In this document: positions 1-8,473 of the stretch, in pieces
How positions within the stretch are numbered: position 1 is the stretch's first letter
Layout: the number at the start of each line of letters is the position of its first letter
NCBI GenBank assembly: GCA_020428315.1
Contig: JAGQNA010000002.1
Span: 1 to 64,000 of the forward strand
DNA length: 64,000 nucleotides
Source of the DNA: Candidatus Saccharimonadota bacterium
GTDB lineage: Bacteria; Patescibacteriota; Saccharimonadia; Saccharimonadales; Saccharimonadaceae
Direction: 5' to 3'
The notes under the pieces: generated by a model
Database searches by the model: none
What the model saw: the letters and a program-made list of their open reading frames with translations, nothing else
What the model was told of the DNA's origin: nothing
Made by a program: the position numbers and the translations under genes

Positions 1-2
1 GG

Positions 3-917
3 CCATCGTATTTTGAATTTATGTTGGTCTTTGCACTTTGGGTGTTTAAGCAAGAAAACGTAGACTATGCTGTTATCGAGACAGGCCTGGGGGGTCTATA
101 TGATTCGAGTAATATTTGTACTCGGAGTGATAAAGTATGTTGTATTACAGATATTGGGCTGGACCACCAGGCTATATTAGGTGATTCAATCAAGCAGATA
201 GCACATCAGAAAGCAGGTATTATCTGGAGCGGCAATCACGTATTTACATATAATCAATCGACTGAGATTATGGATGAAATTCGCCAAAGAACAGAATCCG
301 TAGGAGCTAATTTAAATATTTGTAGTGAAAATTATCACATCACAAATCACTCAATGCCTTTATTTCAACGCCGAAATTGGCAACTAGCAAAGCAGGTCTA
401 TGACTATATAAAATCTAGAGATAAATTAGCTACAGTTGAAAGTGAACTAATTTATGGCACTACTCAAATAGTAATTCCTGCAAGGATGGAAGAGTACATC
501 GTCGGGGACAAGACCATAATTATAGATGGTGCTCATAATGAACAAAAAATGAGAACGTTTTTTGGAAGCTTTAAAGGGAAGTACGGTACAGAATTGCTAC
601 CAGTAATTATTTTATCTCTAAAACAAGGAAAGGACTATCAGTCGGTTATCCCGATTATTGCTATGCATACAGAGCTAGTAATAGCAACTGAGTTTAAAGA
701 GGATCAGGACTTACCCTATGGTCCTCAGCCCGCCAGTGAGATAGTCAGCGAACTTGAAAAGTATGAAGTTCAGGCTATTCCTACGAAATCTATGGATAGT
801 GCGCTAGAGCAAGCTATGGATAGCTCGAACAGTGACACTATCATTGTCACTGGTTCGCTATATGCCGGATCGGAAGCAAGAAGGATAATATTGAGCAACA
901 AGTACTTTACTAAATAG
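3..917 (+). CDS. folC: Folylpolyglutamate synthase-like Mur ligase (5' partial)
   Basis: The reading frame is open from the window edge, so the N-terminus with the P-loop lies outside. The first visible residues (PSYFEF) fit the FolC segment just before the conserved VIETGLGG...DSSN block. The next landmarks are DIGLDHQAILG, then HQKAGII, and later a C-terminal ligase domain with IIDGAHNEQKM and VTGSLY. FolC-family enzymes are cytoplasmic ATP ligases that add glutamate to dihydropteroate or folates; Mur ligases share the fold. The protein looks divergent and short in the middle, so substrate choice (folate versus a cell wall or other acid) is uncertain. It is followed after 23 nt by an unknown gene on the same strand. 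Confidence 0.75.
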   Translation, partial: PSYFEFMLVFALWVFKQENVDYAVIETGLGGLYDSSNICTRSDKVCCITDIGLDHQAILGDSIKQIAHQKAGIIWSGNHVFTYNQSTEIMDEIRQRTESVGANLNICSENYHITNHSMPLFQRRNWQLAKQVYDYIKSRDKLATVESELIYGTTQIVIPARMEEYIVGDKTIIIDGAHNEQKMRTFFGSFKGKYGTELLPVIILSLKQGKDYQSVIPIIAMHTELVIATEFKEDQDLPYGPQPASEIVSELEKYEVQAIPTKSMDSALEQAMDSSNSDTIIVTGSLYAGSEARRIILSNKYFTK

Positions 918-940
918 CGTATTTATGCCATTATCTTGTA

Positions 941-1840
941 ATGAGTTTTGAATATCCAAGCCCCGAATCTGATCCAGGCGAGTATGCAGAAGCGTCTTGG
1001 GTGGCTGACCCAGATAAATATAAAGAATTATTGGAATATATTAAATTAGTGTCTGTTATGATAACCCATGATAGTTTCCCAAAGTCAGATCATTACGAGT
1101 TATGCATGAATGAAGCAAACAGTTATGTTGCCGAAAGCCTAGATTTGCCTGTAAAGGCCTTTGGGAATGTATGGTATTACGATAAAATCACGAATGATTG
1201 GACTAATGAGTTAGCTGGCCTTAGCTCTGTAACCTTCACAGGAATTGTTGATACTACCAAGCTTGCCGATAGCAAAAGCTTTCCGGCTGAATTATTAGTC
1301 AATCCGTTGTGTTTTAAATTCTCTGCGCAGGAAGATTCTAGAGTAGATCAATATTATATTATTCCAGGCGATGATCGCTTCATTGTGTTTGAGAGATTAA
1401 ATATCATTTCCACAGATATAAATGGGGATTTTTCGGAAATTATTGAAATGGCTAATGACCATCAGGCCTTGATAGCAAACGGTGAAACTAGGGTAGCTAA
1501 CGAACTATTTTTAAATTTGATTGAGCATTTCGAAAAGATAACACAAGAGTCATCGCCTATACGGTTACACGTTGATCAGTGCTGCCGCGTAGAGAAAATA
1601 CCTAAAGATGACACTACTGTGACCGACTTCAGATTTTATGAAGGTGACCGGCGCCATATAGTAGTATCAAGTATAAAACCAATCTTACCCGAAACGGAGC
1701 TATATGGGATCGAGGATGATACCTCGGAGATATATGACTACCCATTTAGTGAGGGGATGCCGTACGTAGAGGTTGTGAACGATGATGATGAGGTATACTG
1801 GGTACCCTTGGATCATATACAAGGCGTTTCATATATTTAG
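941..1840 (+). CDS. Hypothetical acidic protein, 299 aa
   Basis: I do not recognise this gene. It encodes a soluble, acidic protein with no signal peptide or membrane segment and four scattered cysteines, including a Cys-Cys pair (DQCCRVEK, about residue 214). The C-terminus is rich in D/E. It starts 23 nt after the folC-like gene with no clear Shine-Dalgarno, so it may be co-transcribed or have a weak leaderless promoter. The next gene has its own -10 element, so the two need not form one operon. Base composition matches the neighbours. Confidence 0.75.
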   Translation: MSFEYPSPESDPGEYAEASWVADPDKYKELLEYIKLVSVMITHDSFPKSDHYELCMNEANSYVAESLDLPVKAFGNVWYYDKITNDWTNELAGLSSVTFTGIVDTTKLADSKSFPAELLVNPLCFKFSAQEDSRVDQYYIIPGDDRFIVFERLNIISTDINGDFSEIIEMANDHQALIANGETRVANELFLNLIEHFEKITQESSPIRLHVDQCCRVEKIPKDDTTVTDFRFYEGDRRHIVVSSIKPILPETELYGIEDDTSEIYDYPFSEGMPYVEVVNDDDEVYWVPLDHIQGVSYI

Positions 1841-1897
1841 TGTACCCAGCCGCGACAATAGCAATGCGTTTACTTTATAGTTTGACTAAAACTGTAC

Positions 1898-1903
1898 TAT
1901 AAT
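1898..1903 (+). promoter_or_regulatory. -10 element TATAAT upstream of the KwaB-like gene
   Basis: A perfect TATAAT lies 64 nt before the start codon at 1968. The TTGACT just upstream (1882-1887) is only 10 bp away, too close to be its -35; TTATAG (1875-1880) is correctly spaced but poor. Transcription would begin near 1910, directly in front of a hairpin with a T-run. Confidence 0.5.
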
Positions 1904-1912
1904 ATGTTTACT

Positions 1913-1943
1913 ACCAGCCGAAAATATTTATGGTTGGTTTTTT
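1913..1943 (+). terminator. Hairpin plus T6: terminator or attenuator
   Basis: ACCAGCC (1913-1919) pairs with GGTTGGT (1932-1938) with one G-U pair, and is followed directly by six T. It would end transcripts from the gene upstream. It also sits at the very start of the leader of the promoter at 1898-1903, so it could attenuate the KwaB-like gene. Confidence 0.55.
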
Positions 1944-1967
1944 ACTGCATAAAATGAAAAGGACAAC

Positions 1968-2978
1968 ATGGATAATAATTTATTATCATCTGAAACTACA
2001 GAAAACACTCAAGAGGTGACTGATATTTTTCAATGGGCCAATCAAACTGACGCTGTAAAGCAAGAACTTGCGATGGAGGTTTATTTATTTAATCGATATT
2101 ACACTCCATTTGTCCTAAGATATGGTACTACACTTGAGATACAGCTAAAGGCGTATTTTTTACTTGATCCACTTGGTGCGATTCAGATGGGGGCCGGTAC
2201 TGGATTGAGTATTAACAATTATGAATTGAGTGAAGCTGTCGAAAATGAGATTCAAACAACAGAATTAAGTAAAGTAGAAAATGCACAAACTTTAGTGAAC
2301 CTAATTGAAACACAACAAAATGAGATTGTAGAATTTAGCCATGAAGAACATGACATCAAGCGTATGAAGGGTATTTTGGTTCGATTTTCCGACAAAGAGT
2401 CGCGACACAAGAACGTTACATATAGCGTTAAGCTATTGCAGGGTAGTTCGGCACTGACAAATTCTAATGCCTGGCAAATTCATGGTGGAAAAGTAGATGT
2501 TCCGCAAGCGGAGGCTGAAGTAAAGATACCAAATGATAACCAAGTATTGATTATTAATAAGGATATATTTATATTTAAGCAAAATAAATTTGAGAGAATG
2601 TTTGGATATAGTTATAAGCAGCAGCTAATTGCTGATAAGAAAATCAAAGAACTTGAGGCTATGTATAAGCTCAGCTATGCAGATGAAATGAATTTAGCGA
2701 AGTTAGTTAACGATAAGCCAGGTCTTGCTACCAAGATAAATAAACTAAATATCGGCGATTTAAGCCAAGAGCAAGTCATAGAATATGCCGATGAGATGCA
2801 GTTAGATTTAATGACCGATGATGCAGGTGCAATAATAATCATGGACGATAAGGACGCAAAGATGTTTATAAATCTCGTAAGTGAAGACTATATTACCAGT
2901 GAACGAACAGGTAAACGCTATGAAATAAAAGGTAAAAAGCTGCTTGATGCACCAGACGGCGAGCCACCTAGGGGCTAA
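1968..2978 (+). CDS. KwaB-like DUF4868 protein
   Basis: The C-terminal two thirds (about residues 130-326) resembles DUF4868, the domain of KwaB from the Kiwa anti-phage system. There is a beta-rich stretch with VLIINKDIFIF, then KFERMFGYSYKQ, a helical region, and a final block with DDKDAKMFINLV and the closing ERTGKRYEIKGKK. There are no membrane segments, and no KwaA-type membrane partner is next to it. A good Shine-Dalgarno (AAAAGGA) sits 5 nt before the ATG. The family link is by eye and moderate; a defence role is inference. Solitary DUF4868 genes of unknown function are also possible. A helicase gene follows after 20 nt. Confidence 0.6.
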   Translation: MDNNLLSSETTENTQEVTDIFQWANQTDAVKQELAMEVYLFNRYYTPFVLRYGTTLEIQLKAYFLLDPLGAIQMGAGTGLSINNYELSEAVENEIQTTELSKVENAQTLVNLIETQQNEIVEFSHEEHDIKRMKGILVRFSDKESRHKNVTYSVKLLQGSSALTNSNAWQIHGGKVDVPQAEAEVKIPNDNQVLIINKDIFIFKQNKFERMFGYSYKQQLIADKKIKELEAMYKLSYADEMNLAKLVNDKPGLATKINKLNIGDLSQEQVIEYADEMQLDLMTDDAGAIIIMDDKDAKMFINLVSEDYITSERTGKRYEIKGKKLLDAPDGEPPRG

Positions 2979-2985
2979 ACTTCTG

Positions 2986-2991
2986 TATAAT
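2986..2991 (+). promoter_or_regulatory. -10 element, leaderless start of the helicase gene
   Basis: A perfect TATAAT ends 7 nt before the ATG at 2999, which puts the expected transcription start on or next to the start codon. No Shine-Dalgarno is present. Confidence 0.7.
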
Positions 2992-2998
2992 AGTATTA

Positions 2999-4516
2999 AT
3001 GGACCAACAGCTAGCGCTTAATATATTACTCGATGGGCATAATGTTTTATTAACTGGACCAGCCGGTAGCGGAAAAACCTACTTATTGAATCAGTTTATA
3101 AAGTTAGTTAAGCATGGGGGTAGAAAGGTTAGTGTAACAGCTACGACTGGGTTGGCAGCAACGCACTTAGGAGGAACAACAATTCATAGCTGGAGTGGGA
3201 TTGGTATTGCCGATAGTCTCACAGCTGGATTTGCTGAACATTTTAGCAAAGGAAGATTGGACATCATTGGTAAAACAGATATTTTGATAATTGATGAGAT
3301 TTCAATGTTACATGATTATCGACTAGATATGGTCGACGAAGTTTGTCGTGTAGTACGGAAACAGCCAGATAAGCCATTTGGTGGAATACAAGTTGTTTTG
3401 TGCGGTGATTTTTTCCAGCTACCACCAGTGAATCGTAGCGATAGTCGAGCAGGCGGTTTTGTGACAAATTCTACGGTTTGGCAAGAGCTAGACCTGGTAG
3501 TTTGCTATCTTGAAGATCAACATCGTCAGAATGACGAAGGGCTGATTGAAGTGCTAAACAGTATCCGTACAGGTGATGTTCGAAGAAATCATGCCGAAAG
3601 ATTACTCTCTCGGACCGAGATTGATGCACCAGAGGGGCTTAGACTAACTGAACTACACACCGTGAATGTCGATGTTGACACTATCAATGCTAAAGAGCTA
3701 GAAAAGTTAGATGCAGATGAGATAGCGTTTGAGCAGACGACTACAGGAAGCCAGAACTATATTGAGAGTCTTCAGCGAAGCGTATTAGCACCAGATACAC
3801 TAAAGCTCAAAGTTGGTGCTTTAGTGATGGCAGTTAAGAATTCAACTGATAAAAAATATATGAATGGAAGTATTGGCGAGGTAGTTTCATTTGAGCCTGG
3901 TACTGATTATCCAATTATTAAGTTTGTTAATAATCAAGAAGTGATAATGCAACCAGATACATGGGAACTAAGAGATGGCGACAAAAAACGGGCTAGTATA
4001 ACTCAAATACCGCTTCGGCTAGCATGGGCGATAACTATTCATAAGAGCCAAGGAATGACTTTAGATGCTGCACAAATAGATTTGCGAAAAGCCTTTGTCC
4101 CTGGAATGGGCTATGTAGCTCTTTCTAGGCTGCGGAGCCTTGATGACCTATATCTAAGAGGCATTAATCAGATGGCACTTAAGGTGAGCGATGAAGCATT
4201 GGAGATCGATAATGTTTTACGATCTAAGACCAGGGAAGATTCAGTAAGATTTAAGCATCTGAGAGGAAGTACTACAAAACTTGGCACTACTGCAGCTAAG
4301 AAACCCCAAGTTTCTGGCTGGGCAGAGAAAATAGAAAAGATGCGTAAGACATTTCCAAATGCGTATCGCCCATGGACCAGGGCAGATGACGAATTACTCA
4401 AACAGGATTTTCAAAATGGAACCAGTATTGCAAAATTAAGTAAAAGGCTTGGCAGGCACGAGGGAAGCATCGTGATGCGTATAAAAAAACATTTTGGCGA
4501 AGAGGTCGAGGTATAA
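2999..4516 (+). CDS. PIF1-like superfamily 1B DNA helicase
   Basis: This is an ATP-dependent DNA helicase of the PIF1/RecD2 group. Walker A is GPAGSGKT (residues 20-27), Walker B is LIIDE (96-100), and GDFFQLPP (136-143) is a PIF1 hallmark. The C-terminal helicase motifs are seen in LRLAWAITIHKSQGMTLD and GYVALSRL. After the helicase core, residues about 455-500 (RPWTRADDELL...) form a Myb/SANT-like helix-turn-helix, likely an extra DNA-binding module; this tail is common in Patescibacteria PIF1-like proteins. It likely acts in replication or recombination. Its own leaderless promoter sits in the 20-nt gap after the KwaB-like gene. Confidence 0.9.
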   Translation: MDQQLALNILLDGHNVLLTGPAGSGKTYLLNQFIKLVKHGGRKVSVTATTGLAATHLGGTTIHSWSGIGIADSLTAGFAEHFSKGRLDIIGKTDILIIDEISMLHDYRLDMVDEVCRVVRKQPDKPFGGIQVVLCGDFFQLPPVNRSDSRAGGFVTNSTVWQELDLVVCYLEDQHRQNDEGLIEVLNSIRTGDVRRNHAERLLSRTEIDAPEGLRLTELHTVNVDVDTINAKELEKLDADEIAFEQTTTGSQNYIESLQRSVLAPDTLKLKVGALVMAVKNSTDKKYMNGSIGEVVSFEPGTDYPIIKFVNNQEVIMQPDTWELRDGDKKRASITQIPLRLAWAITIHKSQGMTLDAAQIDLRKAFVPGMGYVALSRLRSLDDLYLRGINQMALKVSDEALEIDNVLRSKTREDSVRFKHLRGSTTKLGTTAAKKPQVSGWAEKIEKMRKTFPNAYRPWTRADDELLKQDFQNGTSIAKLSKRLGRHEGSIVMRIKKHFGEEVEV

Positions 4517-4562
4517 TAGTAGATACTTTAGCGGAATGTTACATTCGAGTTTTTGCAAGTGA

Positions 4563-4568
4563 TATAAT
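4563..4568 (+). promoter_or_regulatory. -10 element, leaderless start of the beta-glucosidase operon
   Basis: TATAAT ends 8 nt before the ATG at 4577. The position implies a leaderless or nearly leaderless mRNA for the glycosidase-yvcK-HAD operon. Confidence 0.65.
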
Positions 4569-4576
4569 AACACAGT

Positions 4577-5851
4577 ATGCCATTAAAGACCGTTAAATTT
4601 CCCAAAGAATTCCTATGGGGTGCTGCCACTGCAGCACATCAGGTCGAAGGTGGCAATCACAATCAATGGACTGTCTGGGAACAAGAAAATGCCAAGAAGA
4701 GGGCATCGATGGCATCGTCAGACTATAAGAATTTTGAGGTATGGCAGCATATTAAAGCACGTGCAACTGATCCGAGCAATTATATCTCTGGGAAAGCAGC
4801 GAATCACTTCAGCCAGTACAAGGAAGACTTTAGCATCTTAGAAAAACTCAATCTTAACGCATTCCGCTTTGGTATTGAGTGGTCTAGGTTGGAGCCTGAG
4901 AAAGGGCAGTGGGACGCTAAGGCTATTGCGCACTATAGGGATTATATTGCTGAACTTCGAAAGCGTAATATCGAACCAATGGTTACTTTTTTTCATTTTA
5001 GTTTACCGATATGGTTTGAGGAATTGGGTGGATTTGAAAAACGTAAAAACGTAAAATATTTTCTGCGATTTGTAGAAAAAGTGATGTCTGAATATGGTAA
5101 AGACGTTAAGTATTACATTACTATCAACGAGCCACAAACTTATCTAGCTCTTTGTTATTGGAGAAAAGAGTGGCCCCCGATGAAGAAATCTATTTTTCTA
5201 TTTGCAAAAGTTACATTTAATCTAGCATATGCCCATCGGCGTGCTGTAAAAATAATCCATGACCTTAATAGCCAAAGTAAGGTATCAATTTCGAATGCTT
5301 CAATAAATGTATATCCGGGTGACAATTCAATAATCACTAAGATTAGTACAAGTGTCATTCAGTATGCCACCGAGGAATATTTTCTACGTCGAGTGATAAA
5401 AAGCTGTGATTTTATAGGAGTAAATTTTTATTTTTCAAGTCGGGTTTACGGATTTCGTATCCATAACAACGATAGGAGAAAGAATGATTTAAACTGGGCG
5501 ACACACCCTGATCATCTTACTCATGTATTACGTCGATTATATTTTACATTTAAGAAGCCATTGATAGTAACAGAGAATGGAATCGCCGATCATGATGATT
5601 CTAGACGAAAGTGGTGGATTGCTTCGACTATGCTTGCTCTGCAACATGCAATAGAAGAAGAGATTGATATTCGTGGTTATTTTCACTGGAGTCTACTAGA
5701 TAATTTTGAATGGGCACATGGGCATTGGCCCGAATTCGGTCTTGTTCATGTTGACCAAAAAACTTCCAAAAGGTATATTAGACCGAGTGCTATTTGGTGG
5801 GGTAAGTTAGTTGATAGGTTTAGGAGGGAGTCAAATAATGAGGGACGCTAA
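4577..5851 (+). CDS. Glycoside hydrolase family 1 (beta-glucosidase-like)
   Basis: Family 1 retaining glycosidases cut beta-linked glucose or galactose from disaccharides and glycosides. The N-terminal signature FPKEFLWGAATAAHQVEG (residues 8-25) is clear. The acid/base glutamate is E185 in TINEP and the nucleophile is E333 in VTENG. WSLLDNFEWA (371-380) forms the sugar-binding end. At 424 residues it is shorter than usual (about 450-480), but no catalytic part is missing. No signal peptide is seen, so it is cytoplasmic. Its end overlaps the proposed start of yvcK by 14 nt, so the two are co-transcribed. Confidence 0.92.
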   Translation: MPLKTVKFPKEFLWGAATAAHQVEGGNHNQWTVWEQENAKKRASMASSDYKNFEVWQHIKARATDPSNYISGKAANHFSQYKEDFSILEKLNLNAFRFGIEWSRLEPEKGQWDAKAIAHYRDYIAELRKRNIEPMVTFFHFSLPIWFEELGGFEKRKNVKYFLRFVEKVMSEYGKDVKYYITINEPQTYLALCYWRKEWPPMKKSIFLFAKVTFNLAYAHRRAVKIIHDLNSQSKVSISNASINVYPGDNSIITKISTSVIQYATEEYFLRRVIKSCDFIGVNFYFSSRVYGFRIHNNDRRKNDLNWATHPDHLTHVLRRLYFTFKKPLIVTENGIADHDDSRRKWWIASTMLALQHAIEEEIDIRGYFHWSLLDNFEWAHGHWPEFGLVHVDQKTSKRYIRPSAIWWGKLVDRFRRESNNEGR

Positions 5852-6842
5852 CATTGTAGTGATAGGCGGTGGAACCGGTAGCTTCACTCTATTGGACGAG
5901 CTTAAAGATTATAATGATCATATATCAGTAATTGTATGTATGTCAGATGACGGCGGAAGTACAGGGGTGTTAAGAGATGAACTTGGGGTTTTACCTCCTG
6001 GAGATGTTCGCCAGTGTCTAGTGGCATTGAGTCGTAATCCAAAAATGCGCGATTTATTTAATTATCGATTTGATGTTGGCACGCTTAAGGGACATTCATT
6101 CGGTAATATATTTTTAACTGCGCTAGAGAAAACTACGGGCAGCTTTGCAGATGCGGTTGTCGAGGCATCAAATGTACTTAGGGTTGAGGGAAGAGTGATA
6201 CCTGCAACGCTAGATAACGTTCGACTAAAGATGACGTGGCCTGACGGTCAGTGCGTAGAGGGAGAGAAGGATATTGATTCAATGCACTTTAGTCAAGACC
6301 CTAGGCAGTCGTTAATAAGCTTAAGTCCTAAAGCCAAGCTGAATGAGCATGCTATCATTGCAATTTCTAATGCTGATATGATTATATTTGCACCCGGTGA
6401 TCTATATACATCGCTTGCGCCAGTGCTTGCAGTCGATGGCATGAAGTATGCGCTAGAGGATTCCCGTGCGCTAAAAGTCTATGTTTCGAATCTTGTAACA
6501 AAACAAGGCCAGACAGATGGTTTAACAGTCGATGGGCACGTAAAGGAAATAGAGCGATTTATTGGTGCGCCAATCATTGATACGGTTATTTATAATAAGC
6601 GGATACCATCAGAAGAATTAGCAGCTCGTTACGCATCCGAGGGTTCATATATAGTTCCGATAGATTCTGAGGATATATTTCGAATGGCTCATTACGAAGC
6701 AGTTGGTGCTGATTTACTGGGAGGCATCGAGACAAAAGAAAAGGCAGACATATTACCGGTTACGCGCTCATATATACGTCACGATGCAAGTAAAGTAGTA
6801 AAACTAATCAAGGAAGTCTATACTAAAAATAGCAATGACTGA
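5838..6842 (+). CDS. yvcK: YvcK/CofD-like gluconeogenesis factor
   Basis: The protein starts with the nucleotide-binding loop VVIGGGTGSFTLLDEL, then has CMSDDGGSTGVLR and LPPGDVRQCLVALS, the fingerprint of the YvcK branch of the CofD family. In Firmicutes YvcK binds UDP-sugars and is needed for normal cell wall growth on gluconeogenic carbon. I chose the ATG at 5838 because AGGAGGGAG lies just upstream; an in-frame TTG at 5811 is less likely. At 334 aa it is of normal size. It overlaps the glycosidase by 14 nt and the next gene by 8 nt. Confidence 0.88.
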   Translation: MRDANIVVIGGGTGSFTLLDELKDYNDHISVIVCMSDDGGSTGVLRDELGVLPPGDVRQCLVALSRNPKMRDLFNYRFDVGTLKGHSFGNIFLTALEKTTGSFADAVVEASNVLRVEGRVIPATLDNVRLKMTWPDGQCVEGEKDIDSMHFSQDPRQSLISLSPKAKLNEHAIIAISNADMIIFAPGDLYTSLAPVLAVDGMKYALEDSRALKVYVSNLVTKQGQTDGLTVDGHVKEIERFIGAPIIDTVIYNKRIPSEELAARYASEGSYIVPIDSEDIFRMAHYEAVGADLLGGIETKEKADILPVTRSYIRHDASKVVKLIKEVYTKNSND

Positions 6843-7617
6843 ATTTATCGAAAAGGAACGAGAAACAGTGCCTAAGCAAGTTGAACAACTAGTATTATGT
6901 GACCTCGATCGAACACTAATAAAAAGTGATGAGCTAGTTGACATTGTTCAGGAGTTTTTAATAGAGACTAAGAATTACAGTGAACAGACAACTAAAGATC
7001 TAGCCGAGCTAGTGATGAGTACTCACCAGAACGCTGGTGAATCTGTTCAGCCATATGGAGTAATGCGTGATACCTATGGGCTTGAATTAGATCCGTCTGT
7101 CTTGGCCGATCAAATCATTGGACATTTTGATATAGAGTTGCTGAAAAAGCGATTATTGATACCGGGTGCCGAGTACCTGTTTGATGCAATGAGTACTCAT
7201 AACACTGAGTATGCTATTTTAACAAGTGCAACCGATGTAATCGGTCAAAAATTTAAAATTGCACTATTTGAAAGACTGATAGAACAGAGTAAAATACCAT
7301 ATTTTATCATTAATCATGAGGCAAAATCTCAGACTGCTGAAGACCACTGGTACGAAGAAGATAGTGGTTCGTTTAAAGTACCTAAGCCCGATAACGACGA
7401 CAATCACGGAGGCTGGCAAGCAAAGAAGATAGTTATCATTGATGATAAAACCAAAAATCTTCAATCTGGTACAAATAAGGTCAGCAATATACTAAAAATT
7501 CATGTATTCGCTGATGGTGACCCAGTGACCGACGCAGTTGATTTAACGCATGTGGCAGATCAGCTAGCTAAAAACGGTCAATTTCCTGATAGCCTTAGGT
7601 ATAACGAGGCTGCGTAG
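6835..7617 (+). CDS. HAD-superfamily hydrolase-like protein
   Basis: HAD motif I is LCDLDRTLI (about residues 22-30) with both aspartates, motif II is AILTSAT, and motif IV is VIIDDKTKN. These are the marks of an aspartyl phosphatase. The substrate cannot be told. A 40-residue polar insert (AKSQTAEDHWYEEDSG...) before motif IV is unusual. The start overlaps the end of yvcK by 8 nt, showing translational coupling and a three-gene operon with the glycosidase. Confidence 0.75.
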   Translation: MTEFIEKERETVPKQVEQLVLCDLDRTLIKSDELVDIVQEFLIETKNYSEQTTKDLAELVMSTHQNAGESVQPYGVMRDTYGLELDPSVLADQIIGHFDIELLKKRLLIPGAEYLFDAMSTHNTEYAILTSATDVIGQKFKIALFERLIEQSKIPYFIINHEAKSQTAEDHWYEEDSGSFKVPKPDNDDNHGGWQAKKIVIIDDKTKNLQSGTNKVSNILKIHVFADGDPVTDAVDLTHVADQLAKNGQFPDSLRYNEAA

Positions 7618-7618
7618 T

Positions 7619-7647
7619 TTGAGTTATTATGCTTATCGTGATAGCAT
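7619..7647 (+). promoter_or_regulatory. Promoter of the small membrane protein gene
   Basis: TTGAGT (7619-7624), a 17-bp spacer and TAGCAT (7642-7647) stand 6 nt before the ATG at 7654. This is a well-spaced leaderless promoter and begins at the stop codon region of the HAD gene. Confidence 0.55.
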
Positions 7648-7653
7648 TACGAT

Positions 7654-7893
7654 ATGGTAAAGAATGAACAAATAAGTAAAAAAACCTCGAACAAGAAATC
7701 ATTAAAAACGAAGCCAAAAAGGATACCTTCGAAATCTACAGAATCAAAGACTGCTAGGTCTGGTATGGACTTTTTTGCCGCTCTCCTCATAGTGTCCTTG
7801 CTGTTTAATGCAGTTGTAATTTGCATATGGGTTGTCCTTAACGTTACTGATGACTACGATGCAGAACTAGCTAGGATACTATTAATTCATTAA
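7654..7893 (+). CDS. Small single-pass membrane protein, 79 aa
   Basis: The first 37 residues are rich in Lys, Ser and Thr, and residues about 39-63 form one hydrophobic membrane helix (FFAALLIVSLLFNAVVICIW). A short acidic tail follows. The positive N-terminus predicts an N-in, C-out topology. I do not recognise the family. It is flanked by its own promoter and a strong terminator, so it is a single-gene unit immediately before the division cluster. Confidence 0.65.
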   Translation: MVKNEQISKKTSNKKSLKTKPKRIPSKSTESKTARSGMDFFAALLIVSLLFNAVVICIWVVLNVTDDYDAELARILLIH

Positions 7894-7912
7894 AAGTTTT
7901 TGATGATTTTTT

Positions 7913-7943
7913 AATACACCGCTACTTGTAGCGGTGTATTTTT
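7913..7943 (+). terminator. Rho-independent terminator before the dcw cluster
   Basis: AATACACCGCTAC (7913-7925) and GTAGCGGTGTATT (7928-7940) form a perfect 13-bp stem, followed by TTTTATTTTTA. It separates the small membrane protein gene from mraZ. Confidence 0.9.
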
Positions 7944-8013
7944 ATTTTTAACACTAAAATTGGCAAAATCTGTGGAAAAGTGATAAAACATTAAAAATGT
8001 GTAAAAAAAGGGG

Positions 8014-8042
8014 TTGCAGTGGGTAGAAGTGAGGTATATACT
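8014..8042 (+). promoter_or_regulatory. mraZ promoter
   Basis: TTGCAG (8014-8019), 17 bp, TATACT (8037-8042). Start of transcription is expected near 8049, giving a leader of about 65 nt before mraZ, unlike most promoters in this window. The promoter overlaps the GTGGG repeats. Confidence 0.75.
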
Positions 8043-8054
8043 AATTCCAGTGGG
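8019..8054 (+). promoter_or_regulatory. MraZ operator (GTGGG-type direct repeats)
   Basis: GTGGG at 8019-8023, GTGAG at 8029-8033 and GTGGG at 8050-8054 are spaced 10 and 21 bp apart, that is on one face of the helix. In other bacteria MraZ binds TGGG direct repeats with 5-bp spacers in front of its own gene and represses the dcw operon. The repeats here cover the -35, the spacer and the start site. Confidence 0.65.
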
Positions 8055-8113
8055 TAACAAAAAACAAAAAACCACAGTAATTTAACCACCACAAACCTCA
8101 CAAAAATAACGCT

Positions 8114-8473
8114 ATGGCAAAAGTAGACTATTTCACCCGAAAGCTCGACGATAAGAACCGACTAACTATACCGGTTGAACTTCGTGCAGAGTTTGAAAGT
8201 GGAGTAGTAATAACAAAAGGCTTTGGCGACTATCTACACCTATACCCTCTATCTATTTGGCAAGAAAAGATTGAGCCAGAGCTAGAAGGTAGTTTGCTAG
8301 ATGAACAAGTAGCCGATCTAAGTGTACGCTTTAGGACTGGAAAGTCTGAAGCTGATATGGATCAAAAGCAGGGGCGCGTGACACTGAAGCAATCACAGCT
8401 AGATTTTGCTAATATTGAAAAAGATATTGAGGCAATTCGAGTCGGTAGTTACTTCCGGTTAGTAGCAACTTAA
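8114..8473 (+). CDS. mraZ: Transcriptional regulator MraZ
   Basis: MraZ is the DNA-binding regulator at the head of the division and cell wall cluster. The SpoVT/AbrB-like fold is seen in two similar halves, the first with KLDDKNRLTIPVELRAEF (residues 11-28) and the second with KQGRVTLKQSQLDFANI. At 119 aa it is shorter than the usual 140-150 aa, with both halves kept. Autorepression is likely from the GTGGG repeats in its promoter. The following gene has its own promoter, so mraZ may be transcribed partly alone. Confidence 0.93.
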   Translation: MAKVDYFTRKLDDKNRLTIPVELRAEFESGVVITKGFGDYLHLYPLSIWQEKIEPELEGSLLDEQVADLSVRFRTGKSEADMDQKQGRVTLKQSQLDFANIEKDIEAIRVGSYFRLVAT

